NCBI GenBank assembly: GCA_034429695.1
Contig: DAOUGC010000103.1
Span: 1 to 19,526, forward strand
Length of the DNA: 19,526 nucleotides
Direction: 5' to 3'
Source of the DNA: DAOUGC01 sp034429695
GTDB taxonomy: Bacteria; Chloroflexota; Anaerolineae; Anaerolineales; Anaerolineaceae
The position numbers and the translations under genes were made by a program. This document shows, one piece after another, positions 15,650 through 19,526 of the stretch. The notes under the pieces are model-generated. The model did no database searches. It worked only from the letters and a program-made list of their open reading frames with translations, and was not told the origin of the DNA. Position 1 is the stretch's first letter, and each line of letters starts with the position of its first letter.

Positions 15650-17163
15650 TGCACGACCACATCATAACGGAACGCTAGGAAGGGCATTCTCCCCCACCAG
15701 CCCGGTGTCACCATAATTTCCGGTTCATCTTCCAGCTCATAATGCTCACGAATGGAGACGGCAGCCGTGCGTGGGGAATTCCCCAATGCCAGCCTGATCA
15801 CATCTTCACCATGTATATCTGCTTCAATCTCACGGATGGCAAGAACTTCCCATGAAGCGCGATTGCCTGACTGTTGGGGTTCAGACAACGCCGAAACCGT
15901 CAGGCTGTTTTCGACTGGCACGAAGCCATCGGGAAGGGTGGCATTCATGGCAGCCATGCTTACCCAGGCCAGGTCAGCCTGGCGCACAGTCCAGATCGAA
16001 TACTCAACACTCATCCGTATCTGCAAACGATCTGCCGGCACTCCTGGAGCCGGGATGCGCTCTTCTTCCAGCACTTCCACTGCCGTCAGGGAAGCAGGGA
16101 TTAATATCTGCCCCTCCTCCACTTCGGCTGTGAATTGTTCCATGGCTTGCGCTTCCAGCCGATCCATAAGCCGATTTTTGAGCATCATGAAATCTGCTTC
16201 GTCCGGTATTAACGCTTCCCGCTCACTCCCTCCGGTCATTGCTTCAGGATTGCTTACCCTGACGGCAAGCCCCACCAACCCTTCAATCGAATTAATGGAG
16301 CCAGCAGGCACATTCCCCACGCTGCCAGGTGTGACCGCGCTGACATTGACCAATCCAGTCTGTTCCACACCACCCGGCAGATTGAGATCTTCGATGGTGA
16401 TAAAGCGGATATTTTCAGCCGGTGCAACCAGCATCGTTCCGGCAGGGATCTGCACCGCTTGATCGGTCAGATTGGTGAACTCCACCACCCCACCCGCTGC
16501 CTGATCCGGTACGGTTTCCGAATTTCCGGCCCCCATTTCATCCTCCCCGTCGATCACCAATGTCTTCTTGATCACCGGTACAGCACCGGAAATATTGGGG
16601 GTCAGTGTGTCAGGGCTGGCATGCACAACCATGCTGACTTGCTGGCTCTGGCGGGGTCGTTCAATACGAATATCAGCGGTGGGAATGAAAAGAAAAACGA
16701 TTGCCAGTACAGCCAGCAAACCAAATCCAAAACCAACAAACCGCACGATATCAGGATCAAGATGGATAAACCGGCGCAACCCTGCCTGTCCGCGTCGTTC
16801 ATCAATGGCAACCCGACGAAGCAACCGCCGGCGGGCATTTTTTTTGATACCGATTTTCTTACCAGTGCGGCTGGCGCGTGTTCTTCTCCACGGCTGCTTC
16901 TCCGCCTGGTCAAGTGTCTCAAAGACAGCAATTCCCAGATCAAGCGCATGCCCGCTGACAACCGGGTCACGGGTTACCATGCCCAGTTGTGCCCCAAGTT
17001 CCTGCGCCTTGCGTTGCAAAAGGATGATGTCCAACCTGCGGTGAAAAAGCCGCGCGCGGGCAGGCAATACCAGCAGGATGCGCGCCGACTTGGTCCAGCC
17101 CATCTGATCGCTGGTGGTGATGACATCATCATGATTTTCCAGTTGAATGACGTGTGTCTTCAT
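15646..17163 (-). CDS. Membrane-anchored baseplate-J/gp47-like domain protein
   Basis: A 505-residue protein of unknown role. Residues about 26-92 form a small alpha/beta domain (ILLVLPARARLFHRRLDIILLQR, then GAQLGMVTRDP and ALDLGIAVFETLDQA), possibly Rossmann-like. A basic linker (93-135, many Arg/Lys) leads to one transmembrane helix (about 139-160), so the remaining 340 residues are likely extracytoplasmic. Within them, FTNLTDQAVQIPAGTML (229-245) and LVNVSAVTPGSVGNVPAGSI (271-290), then RVSNPEAMTGGSE (302-314), resemble the beta-rich core of phage baseplate J/gp47 proteins. No other phage gene is nearby. It heads an operon with ruvX and mltG through an ATGA overlap. The ATG at 17163 has no Shine-Dalgarno sequence but lies just after a good promoter; an ATG at 17103 is an alternative. 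Domain similarity is from memory of the family. Confidence 0.75.
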   Translation of the reverse strand: MKTHVIQLENHDDVITTSDQMGWTKSARILLVLPARARLFHRRLDIILLQRKAQELGAQLGMVTRDPVVSGHALDLGIAVFETLDQAEKQPWRRTRASRTGKKIGIKKNARRRLLRRVAIDERRGQAGLRRFIHLDPDIVRFVGFGFGLLAVLAIVFLFIPTADIRIERPRQSQQVSMVVHASPDTLTPNISGAVPVIKKTLVIDGEDEMGAGNSETVPDQAAGGVVEFTNLTDQAVQIPAGTMLVAPAENIRFITIEDLNLPGGVEQTGLVNVSAVTPGSVGNVPAGSINSIEGLVGLAVRVSNPEAMTGGSEREALIPDEADFMMLKNRLMDRLEAQAMEQFTAEVEEGQILIPASLTAVEVLEEERIPAPGVPADRLQIRMSVEYSIWTVRQADLAWVSMAAMNATLPDGFVPVENSLTVSALSEPQQSGNRASWEVLAIREIEADIHGEDVIRLALGNSPRTAAVSIREHYELEDEPEIMVTPGWWGRMPFLAFRYDVVVQ

Positions 17164-17176
17164 GGCTGTATCGCAA

Positions 17177-17205
17177 ATTATACAACACGGAAGGAAGCAT
17201 AGTAA
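17177..17205 (-). promoter_or_regulatory. Sigma-70-like promoter for the baseplate-J-like/ruvX/mltG operon
   Basis: On the minus strand, TTACTA (17200-17205) and a perfect TATAAT (17177-17182) are separated by 17 bases. Transcription would begin near 17170, only about seven bases before the ATG at 17163. The mRNA would therefore be almost leaderless, which agrees with the missing Shine-Dalgarno sequence there. Confidence 0.6.
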
Positions 17206-17251
17206 AATAACTCATCATTTTTCGCCATCATCCATCCATTTTGGAGGTATT

Positions 17252-19174
17252 GTGAAACTTTTTGTCCCGGGTCGTATATGCATGCTCGGTGAACACTCTG
17301 ATTGGGCAGGCGGATACCGGCGCATCAACGCCGACATCCACGCTGGCCACGCCATCATTTGCGGCACAAACCAGGGTATTTACGCCGATGTCTTCCCCCA
17401 TCCCAATGCGTTGGTGCTGACTTCGGTCACCCCTGAGGGCAAAACCATCGGTCCGCATCAGATCCCCATGATCCCGGATGTACTTCTGAAGGAAGCTCAA
17501 CTGGGCAGGTTCTTTAGTTATATTGCCGGTGTGGCTTACCAGGTGATGACCAATTACCGCGTGCGCGGCCTGGTGATCAACAACTATCATACCGATCTGC
17601 CCATAAAAAAAGGCCTGTCATCCAGTGCAGCCATCTCTGTGCTGGCGGCACGTGCGTTCAACCGCATTTATGACCTCAAATTAACCGTGCGTGGTGAAAT
17701 GGAACTGGCTTATCACGGCGAGATCACCACCCCATCCCGCTGCGGGCGCATGGATCAGGGTTGTGCTTTCGGCAGTCGTCCGGTGTTGATGACCTTCGAC
17801 GGCGACCGCGTTGAGACCCGCGAACTCAACATCCGCAACGATTTCCATTTTGTGATCGTTGATTTGCACGCCCAGAAAAACACCCGCGAGATCCTCAACC
17901 GTTTAAACCGCTGTTATCCGGTGGCAGAAAACCCTGCCGAGCAAGCCGTTCAGGAACTGCTTGGTCCCATCAATGAAAGAACAGTTCACGGCGCTGTGGA
18001 TGCCCTCCAGGAAGGCTCACCCGAAGCGCTGGGGGCTTTGATGGTCACCGCCCAGCAAAATTTTGACCGGGCAGCCATGCCCTTGTGCCCCGAGGAATTG
18101 ACAGCGCCGGTACTACACGCGGTGCTCAATCATCCTGCCATTCAAGCACACATTTACGGCGGCAAAGGTGTCGGGTCTCAGGGTGATGGAACCGCACAGC
18201 TTCTGGCGCGCAGTGAAAAAGATCAGGATGCCATCATTCACATTATCGAAAATCAACTGGGAATGAGCGCGCTGCGTCTCACACTACATTCAGGCCCCAA
18301 GGTGCGCAAAGCCTTGATCCCGGCAGCGGGCTTTGGAACCCGCCTCTTCCCGGCCACCAAGGCCACCAAGAAGGAGCTCTTCCCGGTGATCGATCAGGAT
18401 GGCATTGCCAAACCAGCCATCCTGGTGATTGTGGAGGAAGCTCTCAATGCCGGACTGGAGGAAGTCATCATCATTGTTCAGCCGGATGATCTGGATGATT
18501 TTAAACGCCTGTTTACCAGTCAGATATCGATAGAAAATTACAACAAGCTCCCGCCCCACTTTCAGGAATATTCCCGCCGCATCCTCGAGATGGGGCAACA
18601 CGTGCGTTTTGTCACCCAGACCAATCAGGAAGGGTTTGGACATGCCATCTTCTGCGCGCGCGAAGCCCTCAACGACGAGGCTTTCCTGCTCATGTTGGGT
18701 GACCACATCTACCGCTCCAATACCGATATTTCCTGCGCACGCCAGTTGCTGGATGCCTATGAGCAGCACAACACCAGCGTGGTTGGCTTGCGCCTGACTG
18801 ATGCCGATCTGATCGCCAACTTTGGCACGGTTACCGGTACGTGGGTGGAACAGGATCGGTTGTTGAATATCACCGAGTTCGCTGAAAAACCGACCATTGA
18901 GTATGCCCGCAACAATCTGCAAATTGCTTCCCTTGGTGCAGATCAATATTTGACTGTTTTTGGCCAGTACATCCTGAAACCAGACGTGTTTGATTATCTG
19001 GAAGAACACATCAAAAACAATGTCCGCGAAAGGGGCGAATTCCAGTTGACCAGCGCGCTGGAGCGCCTGCGTCAGTCTGACGGCTTTATGGGCTTGATGA
19101 TTGATGGAAAGCGCTTTGATATCGGCCTGCCGGATTATTATCTGCAGACCCTGCAGGAATTCAGACGCATGTAG
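17252..19174 (+). CDS. Bifunctional GHMP sugar kinase / UTP:hexose-1-phosphate uridylyltransferase-like fusion
   Basis: A 640-residue fusion. The N-terminal half (1-345) is a galactokinase-like GHMP kinase: PGRICMLGEHSDW (6-18, sugar site), LPIKKGLSSSAA (116-127, ATP phosphate loop), CGRMDQ with likely catalytic Asp168, and GGKGVGSQGDG (303-313). The C-terminal half (about 351-640) is a GalU/RmlA-type nucleotidyltransferase: ALIPAAGFGTRLFPATKATKKEL (354-376), metal-site LGDH (482-485), EFAEKP (542-547) and RFDIGLPDYY. One chain could thus turn a free sugar into the sugar-1-phosphate and then the UDP- or other NDP-sugar. Sugar and nucleotide are not defined. The frame extends to an ATG at 17147, inside the divergent gene; the GTG at 17252 has GGAGGT four bases upstream and starts directly at the kinase strand, so I prefer it. 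A clear terminator follows. Confidence 0.88.
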   Translation: MKLFVPGRICMLGEHSDWAGGYRRINADIHAGHAIICGTNQGIYADVFPHPNALVLTSVTPEGKTIGPHQIPMIPDVLLKEAQLGRFFSYIAGVAYQVMTNYRVRGLVINNYHTDLPIKKGLSSSAAISVLAARAFNRIYDLKLTVRGEMELAYHGEITTPSRCGRMDQGCAFGSRPVLMTFDGDRVETRELNIRNDFHFVIVDLHAQKNTREILNRLNRCYPVAENPAEQAVQELLGPINERTVHGAVDALQEGSPEALGALMVTAQQNFDRAAMPLCPEELTAPVLHAVLNHPAIQAHIYGGKGVGSQGDGTAQLLARSEKDQDAIIHIIENQLGMSALRLTLHSGPKVRKALIPAAGFGTRLFPATKATKKELFPVIDQDGIAKPAILVIVEEALNAGLEEVIIIVQPDDLDDFKRLFTSQISIENYNKLPPHFQEYSRRILEMGQHVRFVTQTNQEGFGHAIFCAREALNDEAFLLMLGDHIYRSNTDISCARQLLDAYEQHNTSVVGLRLTDADLIANFGTVTGTWVEQDRLLNITEFAEKPTIEYARNNLQIASLGADQYLTVFGQYILKPDVFDYLEEHIKNNVRERGEFQLTSALERLRQSDGFMGLMIDGKRFDIGLPDYYLQTLQEFRRM

Positions 19175-19189
19175 GGGTTTCCAGAATAC

Positions 19190-19218
19190 AAAACAGAGCT
19201 TCGGCTCTGTTTTATTTT
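19190..19218 (+). terminator. Rho-independent terminator with TTCG loop
   Basis: AAAACAGAGC (19190-19199), a stable TTCG tetraloop, and GCTCTGTTTT (19204-19213) make a perfect 10-base-pair stem followed by ATTTT. It lies 15 bases after the stop of the kinase/uridylyltransferase gene and closes that transcript. Confidence 0.92.
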
Positions 19219-19273
19219 CCCTGAGATCCACCATGATTTTTCATCAAGCATGCATCCTTGCCAGATACAGTGC

Positions 19274-19301
19274 TTCTCATCTGCCTGAAACTGGCTATAA
19301 T
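19274..19301 (+). promoter_or_regulatory. Candidate promoter giving a leaderless lipoprotein mRNA
   Basis: A perfect TATAAT (19296-19301) has TTCTCA (19274-19279, four of six -35 matches) 16 bases upstream. Transcription would start about six or seven bases after the -10 box, at or next to the ATG at 19308. No Shine-Dalgarno sequence fits between them, so the mRNA would be leaderless. Confidence 0.5.
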
Positions 19302-19307
19302 ATTTTC

Positions 19308-19526
19308 ATGCCAACAAGAATTTTCCGCTTCCTCCTGACCATCCTGCTGGCCGCCACACTGGCCGCCTGCAATCTTCCCAGCGCTGCCACCACAGATGCC
19401 ACGCCAACCGTGGACAACCTGGGGACAATCGTTGCGCTCACCCTTACCGCCCAGCCGCCTTCACCGGTTCCGCCAACCAACACACCCCAGCCAGCACAGG
19501 ACACCGCCACCCCAACCATGCCGGCT
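19308..19526 (+). CDS. Lipoprotein with Thr/Pro-rich linker, partial
   Basis: The first 73 codons of a frame that runs off the right edge. Residues 1-20 form a lipoprotein signal: basic start (MPTRIFRF), hydrophobic core LLTILLAATLAA, and a lipobox ending at Cys21 (LAAC). The mature part is rich in threonine, proline and alanine, ending PPTNTPQPAQDTATPT, which looks like a flexible linker to a domain beyond the window. Lipidation would anchor it to the outer face of the cytoplasmic membrane. The function cannot be told. The start is set by the lipobox distance and by the TATAAT seven bases upstream; no Shine-Dalgarno sequence is present. Confidence 0.75.
   Translation, partial: MPTRIFRFLLTILLAATLAACNLPSAATTDATPTVDNLGTIVALTLTAQPPSPVPPTNTPQPAQDTATPTMPA

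Noticed and set aside
15646..17163. Prophage remnant or contractile injection system
   Set aside because: Only one baseplate-like domain is present, attached to a membrane helix and embedded in a housekeeping operon; no other phage gene is in the window.
18290..19234. A 314-codon antisense open frame opposite the uridylyltransferase half
   Set aside because: It mirrors a conserved enzyme region and has no recognisable domain. It also runs through the TTCG terminator, so a shadow frame is the simpler reading.
1..19526. CRISPR array, tRNA or rRNA gene, insertion sequence
   Set aside because: No regularly spaced direct repeats, cloverleaf-like segments, transposase motifs or terminal inverted repeats were seen on reading the window.

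Overview
The window looks like a chromosomal stretch from a member of the phylum Chloroflexota, most likely the class Anaerolineae. This is inferred from gene content, not from a marker gene. The supporting signs are a single-membrane-style envelope gene set, a polyphosphate-type glucokinase, a membrane-anchored protein with a baseplate-J-like domain beside ruvX and mltG, and a long galactokinase-like/nucleotidyltransferase fusion. Base composition is moderately GC-rich and even throughout. I see no tRNA or rRNA genes, CRISPR array, transposase, integrase or attachment site. The window holds 17 protein-coding genes, two of them cut by the window edges, and is packed tightly: no gene-free stretch exceeds about 135 bases.

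Left part (1-2581, minus strand): a run of yraN (UPF0102 nuclease-fold protein), miaA (tRNA A37 dimethylallyltransferase) and an AMP-forming acyl-CoA ligase that runs off the left edge. miaA overlaps the end of yraN and the ligase starts 11 bases after miaA. A short divergent intergenic region (2582-2710) separates this run from the next.

Centre-left (2711-9514, plus strand): five genes with gaps of 3 to 33 bases, probably one operon. They are a stand-alone cyclic-nucleotide-binding-domain protein, a CinA-type protein whose C-terminal amidase domain has lost its active-site motif, an MTA/SAH-deaminase-type amidohydrolase fused to a CYTH-like domain, a glycogen synthase and a GH77 4-alpha-glucanotransferase. 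The last two are glycogen/maltodextrin enzymes. The first three suggest nucleoside, NAD or cyclic-nucleotide metabolism.

Centre (9511-13192): a minus-strand DMT/EamA transporter whose stop codon interleaves with that of the glucanotransferase, then plus-strand Mn-type superoxide dismutase, a two-cluster ferredoxin with a C-terminal extension, and a class II aspartase/fumarase-family lyase. A terminator-like hairpin lies before the lyase and a strong bidirectional terminator after it. SOD next to a clostridial-style ferredoxin fits an anaerobe or microaerophile with oxygen defence.

Right part (13257-17163, minus strand): a baseplate-J-like membrane protein, ruvX and mltG are joined by ATGA overlaps, followed after 78 bases by a polyphosphate glucokinase. 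Divergent from this, 17252-19174 encodes a GHMP sugar kinase fused to a UTP:hexose-1-phosphate uridylyltransferase-like domain, ended by a TTCG-loop terminator. A truncated lipoprotein gene with a possibly leaderless promoter reaches the right edge.

Taken together, glucokinase, glycogen synthase, glucanotransferase and the kinase/uridylyltransferase fusion form a scattered sugar-activation and storage theme. The most unusual items are the two multi-domain fusions, the apparently inactive CinA C-terminal domain, and the domesticated baseplate-J-like protein.
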